Source: Miniphocaeibacter massiliensis (GTDB lineage: Bacteria; Bacillota; Clostridia; Tissierellales; Peptoniphilaceae). Taken from it: a stretch of 64,000 nucleotides of DNA. Position numbers and translations under genes: made by a program. Positions 1-7,833 of this stretch are shown piece after piece (the first letter of the stretch is position 1; each line of letters opens with the position of its first letter). The notes beneath the pieces are model-generated. The model was given only the letters and a program-made list of their open reading frames with translations, ran no database searches and was not told where the DNA came from. The stretch lies in assembly GCF_900232905.1 (NCBI RefSeq), contig NZ_OCTQ01000001.1:124001-188000 (forward strand), read 5' to 3'.

Positions 1-1109
1 AACTTTATGCTATTGTATAATTGTTTAGGGAAGCATTTTGCATTTGGTTGTGTATTTTCAGAAATTTCTTTATTGTATATCAAATTTCCACGTTTATAAG
101 TGGAATCTATTTCGAAATTTTCTATATTATCTAGTAATATAAAATCTGCAATTTTACCAGGAGAAAGTGTTCCCCTATCTAGCATGTTCATTCTTCTAGA
201 AGGGGTATATGTAGAGCAGTAAATTGCAATTTCAGGCTTCATACCAAATGATATAGCTTTTTTCAATAAACAGTTTAAATGACCTTCATAATATAAAGTA
301 TCTGCCATTACATCATCTGTAACAAATGAAAAGTATTCATACAAGTTGTTTTCAATAATATACTGGATTATTTCAGGACTGAGCATTTTATCTTGAATTT
401 CAACAAACATACCATTTGCAAATCTTTGTCTGATTTCTTCTAAATTGTGTTCTGTATGGTCTGCATTAATTCCTAAATATAAAAACTTAGCTAAGTCTAA
501 ATCAACTAATTGAGGACAATGCCCTTCTATTGGGAAATTAGGATCCTCTTGTTTTACGTAGTCTATAAATTTAGAAATTTCCAAATTATTAGGCTGTATA
601 ATCTGTCGATAATTCATTACCTCCCCAACACAAGCAACTTCAGGAATTTTTTTTAATTCTTTCATTTCTTCGAAATTTATAATTCCACCAGTAGTTTCAA
701 GGTCTTCTGAAGATGCAGGAACACAACTAGGGATGCCGTAAAAAATATCTATCTTACTGTTTTTACCAGCTTCAATCATTGCAGTTATACCATCTATACC
801 TGCAACATTAGCCATTTCATGTGGTTCGGAAACTATTGTTGTAACACCACATTTTGCCATGTGATTTGAAAAATTTACTGGAGAGACCATAGAGCTTTCG
901 ATATGCATATGAATATCTATTAAACCAGGTATCATATATTTTCCATTGGCATCAATTGTTTTACTAGCTTTTAAATTTGAGTTTAAATTTTCATCAATAT
1001 ACAGAAAATTTCCGTTTAGAATATAGACATCCGATTTTTTAAAAGCTTTAAAGTAACTGTTATAAACATTTGCATTTTTTATAACAATTTCAGGGTTGAA
1101 ATCATTCAT
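1..1109 (-). CDS. ade: adenine deaminase, 3' end cut by window edge
   Basis: Hydrolyses adenine to hypoxanthine and ammonia in purine salvage. My reading of the minus strand from ATG at 1109 (preceded by AAGGAGG, 5 nt away) stays open for 369 codons to the window edge. Visible marks of the Ade/amidohydrolase family are DIHMHIESS at about residues 65-73 (metal-binding HxH followed by the ESS typical of adenine deaminases), EGHCPQL near 195-201 and VTDDV near 263-267 with the late metal-binding Asp. Family members are usually about 570-600 aa, so roughly the last third, carrying the second Ade domain, lies outside the window. It stands alone, with its own promoter-like site upstream. Confidence 0.93.
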   Translation of the reverse strand, partial: MNDFNPEIVIKNANVYNSYFKAFKKSDVYILNGNFLYIDENLNSNLKASKTIDANGKYMIPGLIDIHMHIESSMVSPVNFSNHMAKCGVTTIVSEPHEMANVAGIDGITAMIEAGKNSKIDIFYGIPSCVPASSEDLETTGGIINFEEMKELKKIPEVACVGEVMNYRQIIQPNNLEISKFIDYVKQEDPNFPIEGHCPQLVDLDLAKFLYLGINADHTEHNLEEIRQRFANGMFVEIQDKMLSPEIIQYIIENNLYEYFSFVTDDVMADTLYYEGHLNCLLKKAISFGMKPEIAIYCSTYTPSRRMNMLDRGTLSPGKIADFILLDNIENFEIDSTYKRGNLIYNKEISENTQPNAKCFPKQLYNSIK

Positions 1110-1204
1110 ATTAACCTCCTTAAAATTAAATAAAAATCTATAATAATATAATTATAGTTAAGAAATTTGATTATAGAAATACAGAGACATAAACGGTGTA
1201 TAAC

Positions 1205-1233
1205 TAGATAATGTACATAGAATATATGTCAAT
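1205..1233 (-). promoter_or_regulatory. sigma-A type promoter for adenine deaminase
   Basis: On the minus strand there is TTGACA (1233-1228), a 17-nt spacer and TATCTA (1210-1205). This predicts a leader of roughly 90 nt before the ATG at 1109. I looked in the 271-nt gap 1110-1380 for a purine riboswitch, since adenine genes are often so controlled, and could not recognise its core; apart from this promoter I see nothing in the gap. Confidence 0.55.
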
Positions 1234-1380
1234 ATTATAACATATATAAGATAAAAAAATTTAACTAATTAGAAAAATATTTGCATATAATATTATAGAA
1301 ATAAAATCAATTTTCACGAAATAATTTACTGATATAAAAATAAACAAATTATATAAGATTTAATTACTGAATAAATATAA

Positions 1381-1456
1381 TGGTGCACCAGAGAGGAATC
1401 GAACCCCCAACAAACGGTTCCGAAGACCGTTGCTCTATCCGTTGAGCTACTGGTGC
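1381..1456 (-). tRNA. tRNA-Arg(UCG)
   Basis: Minus strand, 76 nt including an encoded CCA. The acceptor stem GCACCAG pairs with CTGGTGC; the anticodon stem ACGGT/ACCGT encloses loop CTTCGGA with anticodon TCG (Arg, CGN codons); the T-loop GTTCGATTC is normal. Confidence 0.95.
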
Positions 1457-1510
1457 AAATAATCATTTATATTTTAACATATTTATTGAAACATAAGTAA
1501 AGTATGATAA

Positions 1511-1566
1511 TTTTAGTGAATTTATGATAAAATATTGAATAAAGCATTATTATAAATTCACTAAAA
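1511..1566. repeat. perfect 15-bp inverted repeat upstream of a membrane protein gene
   Basis: TTTTAGTGAATTTAT at 1511-1525 is exactly matched in reverse complement at 1552-1566, with a 26-nt loop. The right arm is followed by ATTTTTATATT. It lies about 40 nt before the gene at 1608 and 55 nt from the tRNA-Arg 5' end. It could be a terminator, an operator pair or a small mobile remnant; the long AT-rich loop makes a simple terminator less convincing. Confidence 0.6.
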
Positions 1567-1607
1567 ATTTTTATATTATAATAATAGAATTAATCAAAGG
1601 AGTATGT

Positions 1608-2012
1608 ATGAGTTCAATTTTAGAAATGATATCAAATAATTCAGATAAAGTATTAAAAGTACCATTGTTTTGTATTTTTTCAATGGTGATTGTCTTTATA
1701 ATTTTTAAATTTATAAAAAAGGAAGGAATTGCAAAATATTTATTTGGATTAGCGATGTTAGCAACAGCATTAATTTTACTTATAGTTGCACTTACTAATC
1801 TTACTAATCCAGTAGCCTTAACAACTCTAGAGTTCTTCGTTTTAACATTAGCATCAGGTGTTGTTTCATTGTGTATGGCATGGTTTTTAGACATATTTTT
1901 CACTAAAAATAAACCTAAAGTAAAAAAGGTTAAAAAAACAAAAAAAGCAAAAGTTAAGAAAGTAGATAAAAAGTCAACTAGTGAAAAAATTACAAATGAA
2001 AAGCGTGCATAG
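1608..2012 (+). CDS. small membrane protein with lysine-rich tail, unknown function
   Basis: 134 aa. I do not recognise the family. Three hydrophobic segments are visible (about residues 19-36, 43-63 and 75-98), followed by a strongly basic cytoplasmic-type tail of about 35 residues made largely of Lys, Val and Thr. The start is the ATG after AAAGGAG; another ATG 4 nt upstream is out of frame. The stop is 2 nt from the start of the HAD phosphatase, so the two are probably translated together. The basic tail could contact nucleic acid or phospholipid heads, but nothing in the sequence proves it. Confidence 0.7.
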   Translation: MSSILEMISNNSDKVLKVPLFCIFSMVIVFIIFKFIKKEGIAKYLFGLAMLATALILLIVALTNLTNPVALTTLEFFVLTLASGVVSLCMAWFLDIFFTKNKPKVKKVKKTKKAKVKKVDKKSTSEKITNEKRA

Positions 2013-2014
2013 TT

Positions 2015-2749
2015 ATGGATAAGAGAATAGCGGCTTTTTTTGATATTGATGGTACTTTAGCAAGAGAATCATTGATGATTGATCATTTTAAAAAGTTAGT
2101 AAAATATGACATTATAAGTCAGACTATTTGGTTGGAGAAAATAAAACCATTTTGGGATGCTTATTCAAAAAGATATGATGAATATGACTCTTACTCTTTG
2201 GTGATGGCAGATGCATATAAAGAAGGATTAATAGGCTTTAATTCAGAGTTTAATGAGCATATATCTAAACAAGTAGTAAAAAATATAGGTGAAATAGTAT
2301 ATAAATATACTAGAAATAGAATTAATTATCATAAAGAAAATAATCATCTTATTTTCTTTATTTCAGGTAGTCCAGATTTTTTAGTAAAAGAAATGGCTAA
2401 CATATATAATGTTACAGAGTACAGAGCCACAAAATATGTTCTTGATGAAAATTTGAATTATACTGGTGAGATAATTCCTATGTGGGATAGTGATAGCAAG
2501 AAAAAAGAAGTTGAAAAACTAGTAGATAAATACAATATTGATATTAGTAATTCGTATAGCTATGGTGACACATCAGGTGATTTATCTATGTTAAAACTAA
2601 CTGGAAATTCAGTAGCAATAAATCCAATAAAAGAACTTATAAAAAAAATAAATGAGGATAATTCTTTAAAAAATAAAGTTGAAATTATAGTAGAAAGAAA
2701 AGATGTTATATATTCAATAAATTCGCAAGTAAAGATATTAGACATTTGA
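2015..2749 (+). CDS. HAD-IB family phosphatase (SerB-like)
   Basis: 244 aa cytoplasmic hydrolase of the haloacid dehalogenase superfamily, subclass IB. Motif I is FDIDGTLA (nucleophile Asp10 and acid Asp12), motif II is the Ser in FISGSPDF near residue 117, and motif III/IV is the GDTSGDLSML segment near 184-193. Subclass IB members include phosphoserine phosphatase and related small-molecule phosphatases; the substrate cannot be named from sequence. It begins 2 nt after the membrane protein gene with no Shine-Dalgarno of its own, which implies translational coupling. Confidence 0.85.
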   Translation: MDKRIAAFFDIDGTLARESLMIDHFKKLVKYDIISQTIWLEKIKPFWDAYSKRYDEYDSYSLVMADAYKEGLIGFNSEFNEHISKQVVKNIGEIVYKYTRNRINYHKENNHLIFFISGSPDFLVKEMANIYNVTEYRATKYVLDENLNYTGEIIPMWDSDSKKKEVEKLVDKYNIDISNSYSYGDTSGDLSMLKLTGNSVAINPIKELIKKINEDNSLKNKVEIIVERKDVIYSINSQVKILDI

Positions 2750-2764
2750 TTGTAATTATTACAA
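2750..2764. promoter_or_regulatory. PerR-box-like palindrome upstream of ahpC
   Basis: TTGTAATTATTACAA is a perfect 7-1-7 palindrome that differs from the Bacillus PerR consensus TTATAATNATTATAA at one position in each arm. It sits 19 nt upstream of the -35 element of the peroxiredoxin gene, directly after the stop of the HAD gene. PerR represses peroxide-defence genes such as ahpC in Firmicutes, so the context fits. PerR itself is not in the window. Confidence 0.6.
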
Positions 2765-2783
2765 AAATAAAGTTAAAATAATA

Positions 2784-2812
2784 TTGATTTTATTTCACGG
2801 TGATGTTATAAT
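2784..2812 (+). promoter_or_regulatory. sigma-A promoter for ahpC
   Basis: TTGATT (2784-2789), 17-nt spacer, TATAAT (2807-2812). Transcription would start about 25 nt before the peroxiredoxin ATG. Confidence 0.75.
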
Positions 2813-2843
2813 GAGCTTGTAATACAAAAGAAAGGGTGATTTA

Positions 2844-3407
2844 ATGAATTATATAAATAAAAAAGTAGAAGAATTTAAGGTACCAGCTTATAAAGATAGA
2901 GCATTAACGGAGGTATCAAGCGAAGATTTAAAAGGACAATGGTCAGTACTATTCTTCTATCCAGGAGATTTTACATTTGTATGTCCAACAGAGTTAGAAG
3001 AATTGCAAGGTTTATATAGTGAATTTAAAAACTTGGGAGTAGAAATATATGGAGTTTCTACAGACAGCGAATTTGTTCACAAAGCATGGTTAGATGCTTC
3101 TGAGCAAATGTCAAAAGTAGAATATCCATTATTATCAGATAGAGGTTTTTCATTAAGTAGACAATTTGGTGTTTTAAAAGAAGCAGACGGACAATCAAGA
3201 AGAGGGACTTTCTTAATTAATCCAGATTTAGACATAGTATTATATGAAATAAGTGCAGATGGTATTGGTAGAAATGCTAAAGAACTTTTAAGAAAAGTTA
3301 AAGCTGCTCAATACGTTCATAAATATGGTGATCAAGTTTGTCCTGCAAGCTGGGAACCAGGTGAAGATACATTAACACCAGGAATTGATTTAGTAGGAAA
3401 ATTATAA
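2844..3407 (+). CDS. ahpC: alkyl hydroperoxide reductase C, 2-Cys peroxiredoxin
   Basis: 187 aa, full length for typical AhpC/Prx1. The peroxidatic Cys47 lies in FVCPTE, with Pro40 and Thr44 of the PxxxT-x-C active site before it; the resolving Cys166 is in VCPASW near the C-terminus. It reduces hydrogen peroxide and organic hydroperoxides in the cytoplasm using an AhpF- or thioredoxin-like partner, which is not nearby. The ATG follows AGAAAGGGTGAT. It is a single-gene unit with its own promoter, a PerR-like box and a terminator, which suggests peroxide-inducible expression. Confidence 0.95.
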   Translation: MNYINKKVEEFKVPAYKDRALTEVSSEDLKGQWSVLFFYPGDFTFVCPTELEELQGLYSEFKNLGVEIYGVSTDSEFVHKAWLDASEQMSKVEYPLLSDRGFSLSRQFGVLKEADGQSRRGTFLINPDLDIVLYEISADGIGRNAKELLRKVKAAQYVHKYGDQVCPASWEPGEDTLTPGIDLVGKL

Positions 3408-3419
3408 TATTAAAAATTT

Positions 3420-3449
3420 AGTCTAGGTAAATATTACCTAGACTTTTTT
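3420..3449 (+). terminator. rho-independent terminator after ahpC
   Basis: Eleven-bp perfect stem AGTCTAGGTAA / TTACCTAGACT with a 3-nt loop, then six T. It ends only about 14 nt before the next ATG. Confidence 0.85.
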
Positions 3450-3463
3450 ATTTAGGAGATTTT

Positions 3464-4147
3464 ATGCTAAAAGAAAAGGTAAAAGAAGTTAAAAGAAAAT
3501 TAAACGGGGAAAATATAGAATATATATATAATAGTAAATATTATTTGAGATTTGATATAGAACCTAAATTCAGTCCATTTAATAAAAATAGGCATATTGA
3601 AAAATATTATTTTAAAGCAGCTAGAAAGACAGCGCTAGAAATATATAATAGCTTGGAATTTAATTTTAATATATTAATATTAGAGTTGAGTTGGTATGGG
3701 GAAGAAACATACGAAAATGAAATATCAAAAAAATTTGATAATGAATTTAAAAATTATGTAGAGACAATAAAACTTCCTTATCCTAAAGAAGAGGATAATA
3801 TAAGAGTTGTGAAATATATTGAAGAAGATCCAATAGGAGAGTTTTATGAAGGGATTCGTTATACAAAATTGTATTATTGGAATATTCTAGAAAATAAATT
3901 ATATATTAATAGATTATTTTTAGAAATTACCAAAAAAGATTTTGGTGGGAAAATCGAAGGGATGAACAGTTATTTAGTAGATACAGAAAATATTGTTGTT
4001 TTAAATTTTTATGATGATAGAAGAATGGATTTAATTTCAGATAGTAGAGAAAAACTATTTCCATATTATGAGATGTTAAATAAATATTTGTTAGACTATA
4101 ACAGAAAAACTATGAATGAAATATTTAAAAATAAAGATATTGAATAA
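3464..4147 (+). CDS. DUF3885-like protein, unknown function
   Basis: 227 aa, no signal peptide or membrane segment. The layout (an N-terminal RFDIEP segment, then YYFKAARKTALEIYNS and a hydrophobic ILILELSW strand) resembles DUF3885 proteins of Firmicutes as I remember them; no function is known for that family. Rich in Tyr, Lys and Glu. The start ATG follows TTAGGAG at good spacing and lies immediately after the ahpC terminator, leaving no room for a separate promoter between hairpin and start. Its stop is inside a hairpin shared with the convergent helicase gene. Confidence 0.6.
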   Translation: MLKEKVKEVKRKLNGENIEYIYNSKYYLRFDIEPKFSPFNKNRHIEKYYFKAARKTALEIYNSLEFNFNILILELSWYGEETYENEISKKFDNEFKNYVETIKLPYPKEEDNIRVVKYIEEDPIGEFYEGIRYTKLYYWNILENKLYINRLFLEITKKDFGGKIEGMNSYLVDTENIVVLNFYDDRRMDLISDSREKLFPYYEMLNKYLLDYNRKTMNEIFKNKDIE

Positions 4148-4165
4148 AATGTATTCAATATCTTT
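4133..4165. terminator. bidirectional terminator between convergent genes
   Basis: AAAGATATTGAATA (4133-4146) pairs with TATTCAATATCTTT (4152-4165). The stem covers the end of the DUF3885-like gene and the stop of the helicase gene, with T-rich sequence on both sides. Confidence 0.75.
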
Positions 4166-5972
4166 ATTTTGATAAATTTTTTATTTCGGTATAAAATTTT
4201 GAAGGTTTTACTTTTTTATTTCCTCTAAATTTAGGAGATACTAAGTATAGTCTTTTTTTAGCTCTAGTAATAGCTACATAAAAAAGTCTACGTTCTTCTT
4301 CAATATTTGATATTTTATCAGAATATATTGGAAATTCTCCATCTACAAGGTCAATCAATATTACATTATCATATTCAAGACCTTTTGATTGATGAATAGT
4401 AGAAATATAAATCTTACTGTCATTCATTAATTTGTCAGATAAATTAATATTTAGGTTGTTAAAAAATTCAATTAATTCTTCAATTGTCGTATAATTATTA
4501 CTCGTATAAATTAATAATTCTTTAATGAAATTTATTGGAATATTATCAAATCTTTTTGAAATATATTCTAGATATCCAGTTTCTTGAAAAATTATTTTTA
4601 AAGATTCTGTTAAATTACTTTCTATTATTTTGTTTGCAGAAATCTTAAAATCTTTTATTAAGTCTCTTTGATATTCTTTAATATAAGAGTCATTAATTAT
4701 ATATTTTAAAATACTGTCGTAGTTATGAATATAAATATTTTCAATATAATCTTTTTTTAGATATAAGTTAAGTTTGTAGTAAATTGCTTTAAAAAATCCT
4801 AAATTATTTTGATTTTTTGAAAAATTAATTATATTTTTCAAATCATCTAAAACTATATTTAAATTTTTATTGTTAAAATTTAATCTTTTATTAAACTTTA
4901 GATTTTCATTATTTAAAATAAAAGCAGGAGCATAAGCAGAGATATTATTTCTAAATAAAATAGCAATATTTTCGTTTTCATTGCAAAATTCACTTATTTT
5001 TTCTAGTATAAATTTATTTTGGAACTCTAAATTTTTTACCTTTACTATTTGAATAGGAGTTTTTTCAATACTATTACTTTCAACATCTTTATAGTATCTT
5101 TCTTTATTATTTTTTATAATATAATTTGAAAGCATAACAATATCTTTTGTAGATCTATAATTTTTATTTAAATTATAAAAAGTTATATTATCATAAATAT
5201 TTTTTATATTTAGTAAATAGTCTGGTTTAGCACCTCTAAAAGAATAAATAGATTGATCATCATCAGCTAGTATAAAAATATTGTTTTCAGGACTTGCTAT
5301 TAGTTCCAGTAACTTGAATTGTATTAAACTAGCATCTTGTCCTTCATCTAATTGAATATATGTGAACTTAGATTTTATTAAATTTAATATATCTTTATCT
5401 TCATTTAATATTGCATAAGCAAAAGTTAACATATCATCAAAATCTATTAATTTATTATTAGATTTAAATTCTTCATATTTAATAGCAAGATTTGAAAAAT
5501 CAGTAATATTTGTAAATTCATTAATATTAAGCATATTATTTTTTAAAAGGCTATAATTAGAAAAGAAAGACTCCAAGTCAGCAGTAGTTATTTTAATGCC
5601 AAATTCTTCAAAATGAAGTCTATTAATTAATCTGTTTTTATTATATTTGTTACTACCTTCTATTAACGTAATATTAATTTTGTTTTTTTTACAGTATTGC
5701 TTTATAATACTATAAGCAAAGGAATGAATTGTGTAGAATGATACATTAGTATTTCCAGCCATCATTTTAAAACGTTCTTTCATATCCATAGCTTGAATTT
5801 TACTGAAAGTTAAATTTAAAATTTGATTATATTTGATATTATGGGTATCAATTAAGTATATAATTCTATTTAATAATACAGTAGTTTTACCTGATCCAGG
5901 GACTGATAAAACCAGAGCTGGACCATTTTTGTGCGAAATTGCATTTAATTGTTGTTTTGAAACAATAGTCAT
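4164..5972 (-). CDS. UvrD/Rep-family superfamily 1 DNA helicase
   Basis: 602 aa ATP-dependent 3'-5' helicase of the UvrD/PcrA fold, shorter than PcrA (about 720-740 aa). Walker A is VPGSGKTT (residues 24-31), motif Ia around LTFSKIQA, motif II LDEGQD (208-213), motif III ADDDQSIYSFRG (236-247), motif V STIHQSKGLEYDNVILID near residue 520, and motif VI RRLFYVAITRAKKRL near 562. The usual third residue of motif II (Ala, Phe or Tyr) is Gly here. It lacks the long C-terminal tail that binds RNA polymerase in PcrA. Monocistronic, divergent from the nitroreductase gene with 58 nt between them. Role (repair, replication or plasmid exclusion) cannot be fixed. Confidence 0.85.
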   Translation of the reverse strand: MTIVSKQQLNAISHKNGPALVLSVPGSGKTTVLLNRIIYLIDTHNIKYNQILNLTFSKIQAMDMKERFKMMAGNTNVSFYTIHSFAYSIIKQYCKKNKINITLIEGSNKYNKNRLINRLHFEEFGIKITTADLESFFSNYSLLKNNMLNINEFTNITDFSNLAIKYEEFKSNNKLIDFDDMLTFAYAILNEDKDILNLIKSKFTYIQLDEGQDASLIQFKLLELIASPENNIFILADDDQSIYSFRGAKPDYLLNIKNIYDNITFYNLNKNYRSTKDIVMLSNYIIKNNKERYYKDVESNSIEKTPIQIVKVKNLEFQNKFILEKISEFCNENENIAILFRNNISAYAPAFILNNENLKFNKRLNFNNKNLNIVLDDLKNIINFSKNQNNLGFFKAIYYKLNLYLKKDYIENIYIHNYDSILKYIINDSYIKEYQRDLIKDFKISANKIIESNLTESLKIIFQETGYLEYISKRFDNIPINFIKELLIYTSNNYTTIEELIEFFNNLNINLSDKLMNDSKIYISTIHQSKGLEYDNVILIDLVDGEFPIYSDKISNIEEERRLFYVAITRAKKRLYLVSPKFRGNKKVKPSKFYTEIKNLSK

Positions 5973-6030
5973 ATAATCACCATATAAGATTATATCAGAA
6001 TATTAAAATAATAAATAATAGGAGTGAATT

Positions 6031-6828
6031 ATGAAATTAAGTGAATTTATGGAAAACAGAAAGTCTGCAAGAGAGTATAGACTAAAAAATTTGTCAAATA
6101 AAGATTTAAAAAAAGTAAATGAAATTTTAAAAGAAGTAAACGAAAAAGCTAATAGATATAATATTAATTACCAGTTATTTGAAGGTGAGAATATTTATAA
6201 ACCATTGCGAGGAGAAGGTGGATATTCAGGAGTTATGATAGAAGCACCTGGTTACATATCTCTTTCTATGAAAGAACCAAATGATGAATCATATATATAT
6301 GGAGCTTATTATTTAGAAGATATAATAGGAAAGCTTTCAGAAATAGGATATGGAACATGCTGGGTAAGTTTATTTTCAGTTAGTGATGAATTGAAAAAAG
6401 ACGTTTTTGGAACAAAAGATAAGATAGATTTTATTTTAGCATTTGGCATTCCAGTTAACTATATACTAAAAGGAGATTCTCAGTATAGTAATAGATTGGG
6501 ATTAGAGGATTTTATATATATTAATGATTTAGATACACCAGTAGATGTTGAAACTTTACAAAATTATGGACTAGATGAAATATTTTACTACTTAAGAAAT
6601 GCACCTTCAGCATTTAATAAACAACCTTGGAGATTTTTAATAAAAGATGGAAAAATTGATTTATTTATAAAAGATTATCAAGGAAATGTTAATTTAACAG
6701 ATTCTGGGATAGTAATGTACTATTATGAAAAATTAGCAGAAATAGATGGTATAAATGCAAGTTGGGATTTAAATGTAGATCCTTGTGTTGAAACTGATAT
6801 GAAATTTATAGGAAGGACTAACTTTTAG
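6031..6828 (+). CDS. nitroreductase family protein (TM1586-type)
   Basis: 265 aa FMN-dependent oxidoreductase fold built from two halves. The N-terminal half carries FMENRKSAREY, the flavin-contacting arginine patch; the second half carries RNAPSAFNKQPWRF, the signature seen in nitroreductases that bind FMN phosphate and ribityl. This fused single-chain layout matches the putative TM nitroreductase family. The natural substrate is unknown. The ATG follows ATAGGAGTG. It may be co-transcribed with the TPR gene through the hairpin that separates them. Confidence 0.85.
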   Translation: MKLSEFMENRKSAREYRLKNLSNKDLKKVNEILKEVNEKANRYNINYQLFEGENIYKPLRGEGGYSGVMIEAPGYISLSMKEPNDESYIYGAYYLEDIIGKLSEIGYGTCWVSLFSVSDELKKDVFGTKDKIDFILAFGIPVNYILKGDSQYSNRLGLEDFIYINDLDTPVDVETLQNYGLDEIFYYLRNAPSAFNKQPWRFLIKDGKIDLFIKDYQGNVNLTDSGIVMYYYEKLAEIDGINASWDLNVDPCVETDMKFIGRTNF

Positions 6829-6852
6829 AAGTGGGAAACCACTTCTTTTCTT
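6828..6852 (+). terminator. terminator-like hairpin abutting the TPR gene
   Basis: GAAGTGG (6828-6834), GAAA tetraloop, CCACTTC (6839-6845), then TTTTCTT. Only 3 nt separate the T-tract from the next ATG, so readthrough is needed for the downstream gene unless a promoter lies inside the nitroreductase gene. Confidence 0.75.
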
Positions 6853-6855
6853 ATT

Positions 6856-7785
6856 ATGGATAAGTACAGAAGAAGTAATAACTATATAAAAATAGCTAAT
6901 AGTTTTTACTTAAGTGAAGAATTTGAAAAAGCTATAGAAAGCTATGAGAAAGCATTAGAATTTGAAAATTTAGAAGATGAATATATAAATATATATTTAA
7001 ATATTTCTCAAATATATTTTGAATTGAACAATCTAGATAAGTCTGTAGATAATTATAAAAAAATAATAGAAAAATTTGGAGAAATACCAGAAGCTTTTTA
7101 TGGACTAGCTGTAATGTATGACTATAAAAATAATTTTGAAAAAGCTGAAAAATTTTATGAGAAAGCTAAAGCTATAAAATTAGATTACAGAGATGCTTTT
7201 TTCTTTTTAGCAGATTTATATGATCGTAATGGTTACGAAGAAAAAGCTATAGAAAATTATTTACTAACAATAAATAAATTTCCACAAGACTATATGGCAT
7301 ATAATAATCTAGGAAGTATATATGAACAAAACAAAGAATATGAAAAAGCTATAAAATATTTACAAAAATCTGTAGAAATTAATCCTAATTATTATCTTTC
7401 AGTTTTTAATTTAGGAATCGCCTATAAAGGAATAGGAAATTTTGAAAAGGCAGAAGAATATTATTATAAAGCTTTAAAATTGAATAAAGACATTGCAAAT
7501 ATATATTTGAATTTATCGGCTCTATACATAGAACAAAAGAATTATGAAAAGAGCCTAAGGATATTAAATTTAGGTATTGGAAATATTAGTAATTCTGCTA
7601 ATTTATACTATAATAGAAGTTGTGTTTATTTAAAATTAAAAAATGAAGAAAAAGCATTTAAAGATCTAGCCATATCATGTAAGTTAAATAATAATATAGT
7701 GGAATATTCACTTACAGATATTGATTTTGATAAATATAGAAAAGATAAGAGATATACAGATATAATCTGGTTATACTTGAAATAA
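6856..7785 (+). CDS. tetratricopeptide (TPR) repeat protein
   Basis: 309 aa, cytoplasmic, no signal peptide. It is almost wholly TPR units, about seven 34-residue repeats with the canonical Y-A-Y/F and A/G spacing, for example FEKAIESYEKALEF, FEKAEKFYEKAKAI, YEKAIKYLQKSVEI and FEKAEEYYYKALKL. Such solenoids act as protein-binding scaffolds; no enzymatic domain is attached, so no function can be assigned. The start has no Shine-Dalgarno sequence and lies 3 nt after a hairpin T-tract. The next gene, modA, has its own leader. Confidence 0.85.
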   Translation: MDKYRRSNNYIKIANSFYLSEEFEKAIESYEKALEFENLEDEYINIYLNISQIYFELNNLDKSVDNYKKIIEKFGEIPEAFYGLAVMYDYKNNFEKAEKFYEKAKAIKLDYRDAFFFLADLYDRNGYEEKAIENYLLTINKFPQDYMAYNNLGSIYEQNKEYEKAIKYLQKSVEINPNYYLSVFNLGIAYKGIGNFEKAEEYYYKALKLNKDIANIYLNLSALYIEQKNYEKSLRILNLGIGNISNSANLYYNRSCVYLKLKNEEKAFKDLAISCKLNNNIVEYSLTDIDFDKYRKDKRYTDIIWLYLK

Positions 7786-7833
7786 TATAACGAAAAATGT
7801 ATAATCATTGTAGTAGTTAGAAAGGGTGATTTA

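Noticed and set aside
1110-1380. Possible purine riboswitch before adenine deaminase
   Set aside because: I searched the minus-strand leader for the conserved purine aptamer core and could not find it; only a promoter is supported.
1571-1903. A 110-aa open frame on the minus strand
   Set aside because: It lies antisense to the small membrane protein gene, has no ribosome site and no recognisable features.
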